From Bog-532 sp963830385 (GTDB lineage: Bacteria > Actinomycetota > Actinomycetes > Streptosporangiales > Streptosporangiaceae): DNA of 64,000 bases. This document shows positions 52,980 to 61,343 of the stretch, one piece after another (the first letter of the stretch is position 1; every line of letters starts with the position of its first letter). Below the pieces are notes generated by a model. That model saw only the letters and a program-made list of their open reading frames with translations. It ran no database searches and was not told the DNA's origin. A program made the position numbers and the translations under genes. The DNA lies in contig CAWHMD010000002.1 in the NCBI GenBank assembly GCA_963830385.1, positions 868,001 through 932,000 on the forward strand, read 5' to 3'.

Positions 52980-54232
52980 CCGGCGATAACGTGCCGGAGG
53001 GCCTTGAAGCGGCCCGCAGGCGAGCAGGAAACACTGTGCCGGGGCTGGCCGGGGCGCGGTTGTGGGCGGCGGCCCGGTTCCCGTACCTGGCCAGCGGGAT
53101 CTTCGCCACCCAGGTGACGGCGGCGCCGGGCTCGGTCTCGGTGGCGGTGGACGAGCGCTGGCGGCTGCGGGCCGACCCGGACGTGGCCGGCCAGTGGACC
53201 TCCGCGCAGTTCGGCAGCGTGCTCGTGCATCACGTTTGCCACCTGCTGCGGGCGCACGCGGAGCGGGCCCGGGCGCTGGGAATCCGGCCCGAGGACGCCC
53301 ACCAGTGGACCCGGGCAGCCGACGCGGAGATCAACGACGACCTGGTGCCGGCCGGGCTCGAACTGCCCGGCGGCCCGGTGCTGCCGCACCACCTGGGCGC
53401 GAACCCGGGCGGGCTGGCCGAGCAGTACTTCCGGCCGGGGCACGCCGTCGAGGAGCGTGACGAGAGCACGGGCGGTGACTGCGGCAGCGGGGCCGACGGC
53501 CAGCCCCGGCCGGGCGACTCGCCGGGCGCTGGTGACGGGCCCGACGGGCCGGACGGGCCGGAGGGGCTACCCGGCTGGCAGGCTGACCTGCTGCGCCGTC
53601 AGGTGGCGGCCGAGATCCTGCGGCACGGCCGCGAGGCCGGCACGGTCCCGGCCGGACTGGCCCGGTGGGCCCAGCAGACGCTGGCCCCGGTGGTCAACTG
53701 GCGCACGCTGCTGGCCGCCGAGCTGCGCCGCGCCGTCGCCGACCGGGCGGGCGCGGCCGACTACTCCTACCGGCGGCCGTCCCGGCGGGCGGCGGCCGTG
53801 GGCAACGTGGTCCTGCCCGCCCTGCGCCGCCCGGTGCCCGACGTCGCCGTGGTCTGCGACACCTCCGGCAGCATGTCCGGCCAGCTCCTGGCCATGGCCC
53901 TGGCCGAGGTGGAGGGGCTGCTCCGCTCGCTGGGAGCGATCCGCCAGCTACGGGTACTGGCCTGCGACGCCGCCGCCGGCCCGGCCCGGCGCGTCACCTC
54001 GGCCCGCCAGGTCGAGCTGGTCGGCGGGGGCGGCACCGACATGGGAGCCGGCATCGCCGCGGCCGCCGCGCTGCGCCCCCGGCCCGCGATCACCGTGGTG
54101 CTGACCGACGGCTTCACCCCCTGGCCGGCGCGGCCACCCAAGGGCATGCGGGTACTGATCGCCCTGCTCGGCGACCAGGCACCCGGCGCCCCCGGCTGGG
54201 CCCGGGCGGTCCGGGTGCCGACCGCCGCATGA
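52976..54232 (+). CDS. DUF2201-type VWA protein with altered metallopeptidase motif
   Basis: 418 residues. The N-terminal half is a metallopeptidase-like domain in which the expected HExxH reads HHVCH (residues 85-89), followed by LLRAHAERA and AADAEINDDL. An acidic Gly/Pro linker (about 160-200) leads to a C-terminal VWA domain with a complete MIDAS, VAVVCDTSGSMSG, plus GGGGTDMGAG and VVLTDGFTPW. Loss of the catalytic glutamate argues against proteolysis, so it is probably a binding scaffold driven by the MoxR ATPase encoded upstream (ATGA overlap). Downstream overlap with the DUF1275 gene is also ATGA. Confidence 0.85.
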   Translation: MTGDNVPEGLEAARRRAGNTVPGLAGARLWAAARFPYLASGIFATQVTAAPGSVSVAVDERWRLRADPDVAGQWTSAQFGSVLVHHVCHLLRAHAERARALGIRPEDAHQWTRAADAEINDDLVPAGLELPGGPVLPHHLGANPGGLAEQYFRPGHAVEERDESTGGDCGSGADGQPRPGDSPGAGDGPDGPDGPEGLPGWQADLLRRQVAAEILRHGREAGTVPAGLARWAQQTLAPVVNWRTLLAAELRRAVADRAGAADYSYRRPSRRAAAVGNVVLPALRRPVPDVAVVCDTSGSMSGQLLAMALAEVEGLLRSLGAIRQLRVLACDAAAGPARRVTSARQVELVGGGGTDMGAGIAAAAALRPRPAITVVLTDGFTPWPARPPKGMRVLIALLGDQAPGAPGWARAVRVPTAA

Positions 54233-54966
54233 CCGACGGCGAACGGACGGCGGGCGCGCCGGGGGCCTGGGCCCTCACGGTCGTCGCGGCGGTGCTGACG
54301 GTGGGGTCGGCGGCCACCGACATCATGGCGTTCACCCGGCTCGGCAACGTGTTCGCCAGCGTGATGACCTCCAACATCGTGTTCCTCGGGCTGGCGGCCG
54401 CCCGCCACTCCGGCACCCTGGCCGTCCACGCGGCCGTCAGCTTCGCGGGATACACGGCCGGTGTGTGGGGCGGCTCCCGGCTGGCGCGGCGCCCGTCGCC
54501 GGCCGATGCGGGCTTGGGTGACGCCGGCGGCCCCTGGACCCGGTGGGTCACGGCCGCGCTCGCGCTGGAGGCCGCGGTCCTGGCCGGCTTCACGATCGGC
54601 TGGGAGGTGACCGGAACCCGGCCCACCGGCGGTCCCCAGCTGGTGCTGATCGCGCTGGCCACCCTCGCCATGGGCATCCAGAGCGCGGTCGTGGTGGTCC
54701 TGAACATCTCCGGCGTCGGCACCACCTACCTGACCGGCACCCTGACCTCCCTGATCGACTCGCTGGCGAGCCCCGGCGCGGACCGCGGGACCGCCACCCG
54801 CCGCGAAGCCAACCTGCGCCGCGCGGTCGCCCTGTCCGCCCTGGTGGCCGGCGCGCTGCTGGCCGGCCTGCTGATCTCAGCCGCGGCCGCCGCCGTCCCC
54901 GCCATCCCCTTGGTGTCGCTGGCCGTCGTGCTCCTGATCGGCCGCCGCCTGCTCGACACGTCGTAG
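54229..54966 (+). CDS. YoaK/DUF1275 family membrane protein
   Basis: A 245-residue integral membrane protein of about six helices. DUF1275 features are TDIMAFTRLGNVFASVMTSN, IVFLGLAAARHSGTLAVHAA, and GIQSAVVVVLNISGVGTTYLTGTLT. The family is of unknown function, possibly a small-molecule transporter. The ATG overlaps the VWA stop, which attaches it to the MoxR-VWA cassette; whether it acts with it is unknown. Ends the operon, followed by a hairpin about 105 bases on. Confidence 0.87.
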   Translation: MTDGERTAGAPGAWALTVVAAVLTVGSAATDIMAFTRLGNVFASVMTSNIVFLGLAAARHSGTLAVHAAVSFAGYTAGVWGGSRLARRPSPADAGLGDAGGPWTRWVTAALALEAAVLAGFTIGWEVTGTRPTGGPQLVLIALATLAMGIQSAVVVVLNISGVGTTYLTGTLTSLIDSLASPGADRGTATRREANLRRAVALSALVAGALLAGLLISAAAAAVPAIPLVSLAVVLLIGRRLLDTS

Positions 54967-55387
54967 TGCTGGCATCAGGATCTTCCCACGAGCTGCAGAC
55001 ATCGATTGGCTGTCCGCACACCCGGACCTGTATGTAGCTGGGCTCGCTGGTCTTGTACGAGGGAGGACGGGCAATGGCGCCTTTGCCCGTCCTCTTACAC
55101 GGGTAAAGGCGCCATTGCGCGTGTTGCCGCCGGAGGCGGACGGCTCGCGGGGAGCGCGCCAGCGCACACTGCAGGCCGGGCTGGCCCATCCCGTCGCCGT
55201 CGTCCCGCCAGCCGGAAAGCGGGCCGGGCGGGGCGGGTGCTGGGCGGCGAGGGCGGGATTTGATGACGGGGCGGGCAGGGGTGCTGGGGGGCGGGCGGCG
55301 GTGAGGACGATGCGGGATGAGCGGGGCGGTACCGGAGCGGGAAGCGGAGTACGGCGGGTGCTGGCCGGTCACGGGAAATGCGGGTGG
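54967..55387. other. 421-base region between convergent genes
   Basis: Holds the strong hairpin at 55072-55117 and otherwise GC-rich sequence with no supported gene; open frames here lack ribosome sites and family features. I see no further repeat or RNA gene. Confidence 0.5.
55072..55117. terminator. 19-bp stem hairpin between DUF1275 and nitrilase genes
   Basis: Arms 55072-55090 and 55099-55117 pair at every position (one G-T wobble) around an 8-base loop. The arm contains GGCGCCTTTGCCCG. Placed 106 bases after the operon end and 271 bases before the convergent nitrilase stop. Confidence 0.78.
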
Positions 55388-56275
55388 CTAGTGGTCGTCT
55401 TTGGCTATCTGGCCGCTGTGCAAGGTGCCGGCGATGGCCTGGCGTCGCCATGGGCCGGTGGAGTCGTAGAGGTCCTGGCTGGTGTCCACGGTGGATAGCA
55501 GGACACCGGGGAGGTTGATTTCGAGGCGGCCGGTGGTGATGCCGTCGGAGCGGACGAAGAAGGCTGGCCACAGGCTCTGCGGGGCTGAGCTGTTGGGGCA
55601 GGAGATCCACATGTTGTTGCAGGCGGCCGCGGCGGTCATCGCGGCGGGCATGGTGATGGCGGGGTAGGTGAGGGTCGCGGCCGGGTTCAGGGGCGCGTAG
55701 CCGGGGCCGATCGCGGCGGCGATGGCCGCGATCCGCTCGGGGGAGGCGTTGGCGGCGTGGAAGGAGTGGAACATCAGCTGGACGCCGAGGGTCACGTAGT
55801 GCCGGTACAGCTCGGGAAACCGGTAGTCGTAGCAGATCAGCGCCCCGCACCGGATGCCGTCGATGTCCCAGGTGGTGAAGTGGCTGCCGGGGCTGTAATG
55901 GTCCAGGTCGGTGCCGCCGAGGAACCGTTTGTCATACCGCCCGGCGACCTCGCCGCCGTCGCTGATCACGTACAGGCTGTTGTGCGGCGCGCTGACGTCG
56001 CTGAACCGGTGCGCGGAGCCGGCCGCCACCCAGATGCCCAGCTCGTTCGCGAGCTCGCGGATGCCGTCGGTGGCTCGGTCGAGGGCGTCCCAGTCATACC
56101 CGGTGAACGTGCCGAAGTCCGTTCCCGCGTAACCAGACAGCGCGCCTTCGGGGAAGTGCGCGACGCGGGCGCCCTGGCGGGCGGCCTGGCGCAGCTGCCG
56201 GGCCATCCAGCCGGCGTTCTGCCCGATGTCCGCGCTCACCGGGAACTGGCACGTCGCCACCGTCAGGACCGTCAT
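55388..56275 (-). CDS. Carbon-nitrogen hydrolase (nitrilase superfamily), third member
   Basis: A 295-residue nitrilase-fold amidohydrolase. The triad is Glu in HFPEGALSGYAG, Lys in GRYDKRFLGGTD and Cys in GALICYDYRFPEL. The C-terminal 60 residues (STVDTSQDLYDSTGPWRRQA) extend past the core. It is unrelated in detail to the two copies at 8-9 kb. ATG 56275 follows GGGAG. It is convergent with the DUF1275 gene and divergent from the exported protein. Substrate unknown; amidase or carbamoylase activity is possible. Confidence 0.87.
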   Translation of the reverse strand: MTVLTVATCQFPVSADIGQNAGWMARQLRQAARQGARVAHFPEGALSGYAGTDFGTFTGYDWDALDRATDGIRELANELGIWVAAGSAHRFSDVSAPHNSLYVISDGGEVAGRYDKRFLGGTDLDHYSPGSHFTTWDIDGIRCGALICYDYRFPELYRHYVTLGVQLMFHSFHAANASPERIAAIAAAIGPGYAPLNPAATLTYPAITMPAAMTAAAACNNMWISCPNSSAPQSLWPAFFVRSDGITTGRLEINLPGVLLSTVDTSQDLYDSTGPWRRQAIAGTLHSGQIAKDDH

Positions 56276-56585
56276 CACCCCATTCTCCCAGCGGCGGCCC
56301 GGGCTCGCCGGAGGCGCAACAAGGCAGGCAGCCAAAGGCACAAACAACGCTGCGGCGCAGTTCCCTGGAGTCTGCTTGAAAAGTTCTCAGGCATCTGGTA
56401 ATTGGACGAGCCGGCGGTCACAAGAATGTTCATGACTCAGGCCTTGACAAGGCTACCCACATTGCACTAATAAACCCCTCTCAATTCACCAGAAACTTGC
56501 CAGCGGAGTGTTGACACCTGTTTGGAAGTTTGTTTATGTTCGTATCAATACGCACTTCGTTTCAGCCAGAAAGGGCACGCATCAT
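56276..56585. other. AT-richer intergenic region with promoter for exported protein
   Basis: 310 bases with no gene; noticeably lower GC than the genome from about 56370 on. Contains the promoter at 56511-56539. No other feature recognised. Confidence 0.5.
56511..56539 (+). promoter_or_regulatory. Sigma70-like promoter of the small exported protein
   Basis: TTGACA (56511-56516), a 17-base spacer and TTATGT (56534-56539). The -35 is perfect and the spacing ideal; the expected start is about 40 bases before the ATG. Confidence 0.55.
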
Positions 56586-57047
56586 ATGCGACTCCGTAGA
56601 TCAGCTTTCGTAATGGCGCCGCTCGTCGCTGCAATCTCATTTGCAGCGGCAACGGGGAGCACCGCTTACGCGAGCACTACGGCTCCCAGTTACGTCTCAG
56701 CCAAGAGCAGCCCGGCCGTCGCTGTCCCGCAGACCGCATCGGGATGCGTCAACACCCTCCCCAGCCTCGATCCACCGGAAGTCTGCATGACCATCGACGG
56801 CGCAGGACTCTATATCAATTACGTTCATTTTTCCGTCGCCGGCGGATACGCGGTCGGAAAATTCAAGTTTACCGGCCCCAGCGGAACGTGGTACGGGCCG
56901 ATAATCAACGTGGAGAATGGCGCCTCGGAAACGCTCAGTTTCAATACCTTCGTCAAGGCCGGAAACTACTGGGGCTACTTCGAGGATGAAGTGTCCAGCG
57001 GCGTTTTCAAGCAGACCGCCGGAGTGTACATAACGGTGCACGCTTAG
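56586..57047 (+). CDS. Small exported protein, function unknown
   Basis: A 153-residue protein with a Sec signal peptide: MRLRRSAF, then a hydrophobic core (VMAPLVAAISFAAATG) and a likely cleavage after TAYAS near residue 30. The mature part has a disordered Ser/Thr/Ala stretch, one cysteine pair (about residues 54 and 67) that could form a disulfide, and a beta-rich domain (FSVAGGYAVGKFKFTGPSG, FVKAGNYWGYFED). Codon third positions are less GC-biased than neighbours, suggesting acquisition. A promoter upstream and a hairpin at the stop make it a single-gene unit. Not recognised. Confidence 0.75.
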   Translation: MRLRRSAFVMAPLVAAISFAAATGSTAYASTTAPSYVSAKSSPAVAVPQTASGCVNTLPSLDPPEVCMTIDGAGLYINYVHFSVAGGYAVGKFKFTGPSGTWYGPIINVENGASETLSFNTFVKAGNYWGYFEDEVSSGVFKQTAGVYITVHA

Positions 57048-57067
57048 CCTTTTGACCCCGAAAGGCT
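57046..57067 (+). terminator. Hairpin at the stop codon of the exported protein
   Basis: AGCCTTT, eight bases, AAAGGCT, beginning within the stop codon. A 7-bp stem. Confidence 0.55.
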
Positions 57068-57153
57068 GACAGGGCAGAGGGTGGGTCCCCGGGTGCGCCC
57101 AGGATCCGCCCTCTTGCTTTCGGGCCGCGGCCCGGATCGGCGCTCTCGCCGGG

Positions 57154-58401
57154 TCAGGGCCCGGGGAGCCGGCGACGGCGGGCGGCCAGGAAGGTGCGCT
57201 CGGCGGTGTTGGCGGTGCGGTCGATGGCGGCCTGGTAGGCCTCCGCCGCTTCGGCCGGGCGGCCCAGGCGGCGGAGCAGGTCCGCGCGGATCGCGTGGAA
57301 GACGTGATACTGGTCCAGGTCGAGCTGGTCGACCAGGGCGAGGGCCGGGCCCGGGCCATCGACCTCGGCCACCGCGACCGCCCGGTGCAGGGCCACCACC
57401 GGGCCCGGCGCGCAGGCCATGAGCTGGTCGTAGAGGGCCAGGATCTGGTCCCAGGCGGTGGCGTCGGCGGTGGCGGCGTCGCTGTGGACCGCGTTGATCG
57501 CGGCCTGGATCTGGTACGGGCCGGGCTGATCGCGGCGCAGGCAGGCCCGCACCAGCGCCTGGCCCTCGGCGATCTGCCGGCGGTCCCAGCGGTCGCGGTC
57601 CTGTTCGTCCAGCGGGATCAGGGTGCCGTCGGCCGACGCCCTGGCGTCCCGGCGGGCATCGGTCAGCAGCATCAGCGCCAGCAGCCCGGCGACCTCGGGC
57701 TCGTCCGGCATGAGCTGGGACAGCAGGCGGCCGAGGCGGATTGCCTCCGCGCACAGGTCGGCCCGCGCCAGCACGTCACCCTCGCTGGCGAGATAACCCT
57801 CGTTGAAGATCAGGTAAACCACGGACAGGACCGCGCGCAGGCGTTCCGGCAGGTCCGCGTCGGCCGGTACGCGGTAAGGGATGCGGGCGTCGCGGATCTT
57901 GGCCTTGGAGCGGACCAGCCGCTGGGCCATGGTCGGCTCGGGGACCAGGAAGGCGCGGGCGATCTGAGCGGTGCTGAGCCCGCCGAGCAGGCGCAGGGTC
58001 AGCGCCACCCGGGCGGCCGGGGCCAGCGCCGGGTGGCAGCAGGTGAAGATCAGCCGCAGCCGGTCGTCACGCACGGCTCCCTCCTCGGCCGGGCCGCCGG
58101 TCAGCCCGTCATCGGTCAGCGCGGTCGCGTGCAGCAGGACCGCCTGCGCCTGGCGATCGTCGCGGGACGACTCCCGGCGCAGGCGGTCGATGGCCCGGCG
58201 GCGGGCGGTGGTGATGATCCAGCCCGCCGGGCTGGGTGGCAGGCCGTCAGCCGGCCAGTGCTGCGCGGCGGCGGTGAACGCCTCCTGGACGGCGTCCTCG
58301 GCCACGTCGAGGTCGCCGAACACGCCGGTCAGCACCGCGACCGCGCGACCGTACTCGGCCCGGAACACCCGCTCGATGTCGCCGGCGTCCGGGGACGTCA
58401 C
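57154..58401 (-). CDS. ECF42-type sigma factor with TPR-like C-terminal extension
   Basis: A 415-residue ECF sigma factor. Region 2 is residues about 10-75 (EYGRAVAVLTGVFGDLDVAE, SPAGWIITTARRRAIDRLRR) and region 4 about 125-175 (LTLRLLGGLSTAQIARAFLV). The long C-terminal extension (about 185-415, DUF6596/TPR-like) includes VYLIFNEGYLASEGD, the conserved ECF42 motif. Instead of a classic anti-sigma factor, this group is encoded with YCII/DGPF proteins, exactly as here: the GTG start overlaps the YCII stop. The extension likely controls activity. Confidence 0.93.
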   Translation of the reverse strand: MTSPDAGDIERVFRAEYGRAVAVLTGVFGDLDVAEDAVQEAFTAAAQHWPADGLPPSPAGWIITTARRRAIDRLRRESSRDDRQAQAVLLHATALTDDGLTGGPAEEGAVRDDRLRLIFTCCHPALAPAARVALTLRLLGGLSTAQIARAFLVPEPTMAQRLVRSKAKIRDARIPYRVPADADLPERLRAVLSVVYLIFNEGYLASEGDVLARADLCAEAIRLGRLLSQLMPDEPEVAGLLALMLLTDARRDARASADGTLIPLDEQDRDRWDRRQIAEGQALVRACLRRDQPGPYQIQAAINAVHSDAATADATAWDQILALYDQLMACAPGPVVALHRAVAVAEVDGPGPALALVDQLDLDQYHVFHAIRADLLRRLGRPAEAAEAYQAAIDRTANTAERTFLAARRRRLPGP

Positions 58402-58751
58402 CCGTCCGTTTCCCCCTGGAACGGGCGGACCTCCATGGGCAGGCCGGTGATCTCGGCGTACCGGCGGCCCCAGGCCAGCGCGGCGTCCAGGTCGGGCGCC
58501 TTGATGATGGTCACGCCGCCGAGGTACTCCTTGCCCTCCGCGAAAGGGCCGTCGGTGATCAGCAGGTCGCCGTCCTGCGGGCGCAGCACGGTGGCGGTCT
58601 CCGGCGCGTGCAGGCCGTTACCGAACACCCAGGCACCCTGGCTGGCCAGCTCCTGCCGGAGGACGCCGAGCTTCTCCATCACCGGCCCGAGCACCTCGGG
58701 CGGCGGGATCGGGCCCTGGGGCTGGTACATGCTGAGCAGGTACTGCTTCAT
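58398..58751 (-). CDS. YCII (DGPF)-family protein paired with ECF42 sigma factor
   Basis: A 117-residue ferredoxin-like fold protein of the YCII family: MKQYLLSMYQPQGP at the N-terminus, then LLITDGPFAEGKEYLGG containing the DGPF signature, and AYAEITGLPMEVRPF-like C-terminus (here RRYAEITGLPMEVRPF). AGGAG precedes ATG 58751. It is the first gene of a two-gene operon with the sigma factor. Its biochemical role is unknown; in other ECF42 systems several DGPF proteins are targets or partners. Confidence 0.9.
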   Translation of the reverse strand: MKQYLLSMYQPQGPIPPPEVLGPVMEKLGVLRQELASQGAWVFGNGLHAPETATVLRPQDGDLLITDGPFAEGKEYLGGVTIIKAPDLDAALAWGRRYAEITGLPMEVRPFQGETDG

Positions 58752-58860
58752 GGCTGTTACTCCTATGTCCCGCGGCCGGCTCGGTGTCTTCGGCTCGCTC
58801 GCGGCCGGCCTCTCACTTCCTACACGAACGGGACCAGCCGGGATCGACAGCACCGGACCA

Positions 58861-59370
58861 TCATTTGATTAAGCCGGTGAGATAGCCGGCCGTGTAGCGG
58901 AGCAGGGCACGGACCGCGATCTCGGCCATCCGGGCGGGATCATCGAGCGGCAGCGGCGGGTCGTCGGCGACCGGCGCGCCGAGCAGGGGCGCCCCGTCGG
59001 AGGCGGGGCGGTAGACACCGGACAGGGTGAGCGTGGTGGTGTGCTCACTGGCGGCGGCCAGCGTGATGTCGGCGTCCAGGACCGGGAACAGCCCGACCGA
59101 CACGCCGCTGGCCTCCCAGCGCACGCCGACCGTGGTGGTGTCCGCCCGCTCCACGGGCGGCAGGAACCTGACCCGGGCCAGCCGGGCGGTGGGCTCGGCC
59201 CCCCCGGGCCCTGGGCCGTCCGGGCCCGCCCGGATGAGACTGGTCAGGCCCTCCAGATAGGCCGCCCGGGACGCATCGACGAAGGCGCGGCTGCTGGCCA
59301 GGCTGACCAGGCGGGGCTGCGCCACGTCGAAGGCGACGTCCAGCAGGACGTCATGGGCGACGAACATCAT
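58861..59370 (-). CDS. Hypothetical protein, possible SRPBCC-like fold
   Basis: About 169 residues from ATG 59370 (an ATG at 59400 adds ten). Alternating strands and a C-terminal helix ending ALLRYTAGYLTGLIK suggest a START/SRPBCC-like lipid-binding fold, but no signature is certain. The centre contains VERADTTTVGVRWEASGVSV and LTLAA-like strands. No signal peptide. It stands alone between the YCII operon and a divergent polymerase gene. Family not recognised. Confidence 0.65.
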   Translation of the reverse strand: MMFVAHDVLLDVAFDVAQPRLVSLASSRAFVDASRAAYLEGLTSLIRAGPDGPGPGGAEPTARLARVRFLPPVERADTTTVGVRWEASGVSVGLFPVLDADITLAAASEHTTTLTLSGVYRPASDGAPLLGAPVADDPPLPLDDPARMAEIAVRALLRYTAGYLTGLIK

Positions 59371-59519
59371 CGAAGAGTGGCACCCCCGTGACCCGCCCAA
59401 CAGGGACCAACGTCACTTGACTCAGCATGAATATTGACCAGGGAAAATGTGCAGGTAGGGCGGGCCCGGCAGGCCGCTGCGCCGGCCCGGTGTCGGTGGC
59501 CCGTGGGAGGCTGGGACCC

Positions 59520-61343
59520 GTGCGGGAGGCGGCCGTGGACGTGATGGCGAAGCTGCGCCAGGCCGGGGTGACCCGCGGCAGCCTGGTCGGCCTGGCGGTG
59601 GCGCCGGGTACCGCCCTCGGGCTGGCGGCCGGCGCCGGGGCGTGGGCGGTGCTGCCCGGGACCGGGCCCGACCCCGCCCGCGAGCTGATCGCTCAGGTGG
59701 GCCGGATCGACCGGGAGCTACGGCCCCGCTGGGTGGTGTGGTCGGGTGAGACGGCTGCGACCCTCGTCACCGGGCAGGTCCGGCTGGCCACCTGCTGGGA
59801 CATCGCGGCGGTGCACCGGCTGCTGGCGGGCGGCTGGCGGGCGGACCCGGGCCGGGCCTGGGCACGCCTGCGGCCCGGTCTGCCGCCGCTCGCCAGCGGG
59901 CCACCTGACCTGTTCCAGCAGGGCGACGGCGGCGACCCGGACGAGCCGGTTGGGCCAAGTGGGCACCTGCGGCCGGAATGGGCCGAAGGCGGCTGGCGGG
60001 CGAGCCCGGAGCGGGTGGCGCGGTGGGCGGAGCTGGGCCGTTCGGTCGCCGTCGGTCAGCAGGAGGCGCTGACCGAGCTCGCCGGCCAGGCGTCCGCCCG
60101 GCCGATGGCGCGGTCGATGGTGCTGCCGACCGCCCACTCCGAGTCCGCGGCCGAGCTGTTGTGCGCGGAGCTGTCGGCCGACGGGCTGCCGATGAGCCGG
60201 GCCGGGGCCGAGCAGGTGCTGGCCGGGTTCATCGGGCCGCGGCCGCGGGACGAGGCCGAGGCGGCCCGCAACCGGGCCGCCCGGGACGAGGTGGTGCTGC
60301 GGCACGCGCCCGCCGGGACCCGCGCCGACCTGCGCAGCCCGGCCCAGGTGAGGACGCTGCTGGCCGCGATCGGGGTGGACGTGCCGGACACCCGGGCGTG
60401 GCGGCTGAAGGCGCTGCAGGACGCGCATCCGCTGGTCGCCGCGCTGCTGGAGTGGCGCAAGGCGGAGCGGATCGCCACCACCTACGGCTACGGCTGGCTG
60501 GATCAGTACCTCGGCGCGGACGGCCGCCTGCGCGGGGCGTGGACCGGCTCGGACGGCGCCGCCGGGCGGATGACCGCGTCCGGTGGCCTGCACAACATGC
60601 CCGCGGCGATGCGGCAGGCGGTGGTGGCCGGCGACGGCTACGTGTTCGTCCGGGCCGACCTGGGCCAGATCGAGCCGCGGGTGCTGGCGGCGGTGGCCGG
60701 GGACCGGGCGCTGGCCGCCGCGACCCGCGCCGACGACCTCTACGCGCCGGTCGCGGCCCAGCTCGGGGTGGACCGGCCGACGGCCAAGGTGGCGGTGCTG
60801 GGCGCCATGTACGGGCAGACGACCGGGCACGGCGCCCAGGCGCTGCGCCGCCTCAAGCGGGCGTACCCGGTGGCCATGGCCTACCTGGAGGACGGCGACC
60901 GGGCCGGGCAGGACCGCCGCGACGTGCGCACCTACGGGGGCCGGCTGATTGCTTTGGGCGGGGCTGGCGGGGCTGGCGGGGCTGGAAGCGGGGCGGACAC
61001 GCCGGCCCGGGCCGCCGCCCGGGGCCGGTACGGCCGCAACGCGCTGATCCAGGGGGCGGCGGCCGAGCTGTTCAAGATGTGGGCGGTGACCGTGCGGGCC
61101 CGCGGCGAGGCGCTCGGCGCCCGCATCGTGCTCTGCCTGCACGACGAGCTGCTGGTGCACACCCCGGCCGGGCAGGGTGCGGCGGTGGCCGCGCTGGTCG
61201 ACGACTGCCTGCAGGAAGCGGCCCGGCGGTGGGCGCCGGACGCCTCGGTCCGCTTCATCGCCGACACCAGCGTGGTGCGGAGCTGGGCCGACGCCAAGGG
61301 CGGCACCGGGCCGCCCCTGGAGTCGGACTCAGACCTCTACTGA
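59520..61343 (+). CDS. Family A DNA polymerase-like protein (PolA paralogue)
   Basis: About 607 residues: a degenerate N-terminal exonuclease-like region (1-230) and a polymerase domain. Motif A reads RADLGQIEPRVLAAVAGD (catalytic Asp and steric-gate Glu kept; canonical DYSQIELR). Motif B is RPTAKVAVLGAMYG, with Leu where E. coli Pol I has Phe762 and Val for the preceding Asn. Motif C is LCLHDELLVH. A Gly-Gly-Ala triplet repeat sits before the fingers-to-palm segment. Actinobacteria carry such a paralogue beside the true PolA. GTG 59520 has GGGAGG nine bases upstream; ATG 59427 is in frame but lacks one. Ends overlap zwf by seven bases. Confidence 0.85.
   Translation: MREAAVDVMAKLRQAGVTRGSLVGLAVAPGTALGLAAGAGAWAVLPGTGPDPARELIAQVGRIDRELRPRWVVWSGETAATLVTGQVRLATCWDIAAVHRLLAGGWRADPGRAWARLRPGLPPLASGPPDLFQQGDGGDPDEPVGPSGHLRPEWAEGGWRASPERVARWAELGRSVAVGQQEALTELAGQASARPMARSMVLPTAHSESAAELLCAELSADGLPMSRAGAEQVLAGFIGPRPRDEAEAARNRAARDEVVLRHAPAGTRADLRSPAQVRTLLAAIGVDVPDTRAWRLKALQDAHPLVAALLEWRKAERIATTYGYGWLDQYLGADGRLRGAWTGSDGAAGRMTASGGLHNMPAAMRQAVVAGDGYVFVRADLGQIEPRVLAAVAGDRALAAATRADDLYAPVAAQLGVDRPTAKVAVLGAMYGQTTGHGAQALRRLKRAYPVAMAYLEDGDRAGQDRRDVRTYGGRLIALGGAGGAGGAGSGADTPARAAARGRYGRNALIQGAAAELFKMWAVTVRARGEALGARIVLCLHDELLVHTPAGQGAAVAALVDDCLQEAARRWAPDASVRFIADTSVVRSWADAKGGTGPPLESDSDLY

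Noticed and set aside
54967..55387. Short frames around the hairpin as a possible small gene or toxin
   Set aside because: Composition is Arg/Gly/Ala noise, no start signals, and the frames run through the terminator stem.
57121..57134. CGGGCCGCGGCCCG palindrome near the ECF sigma gene end
   Set aside because: A pure GC palindrome is common by chance here; no functional context beyond being intergenic.
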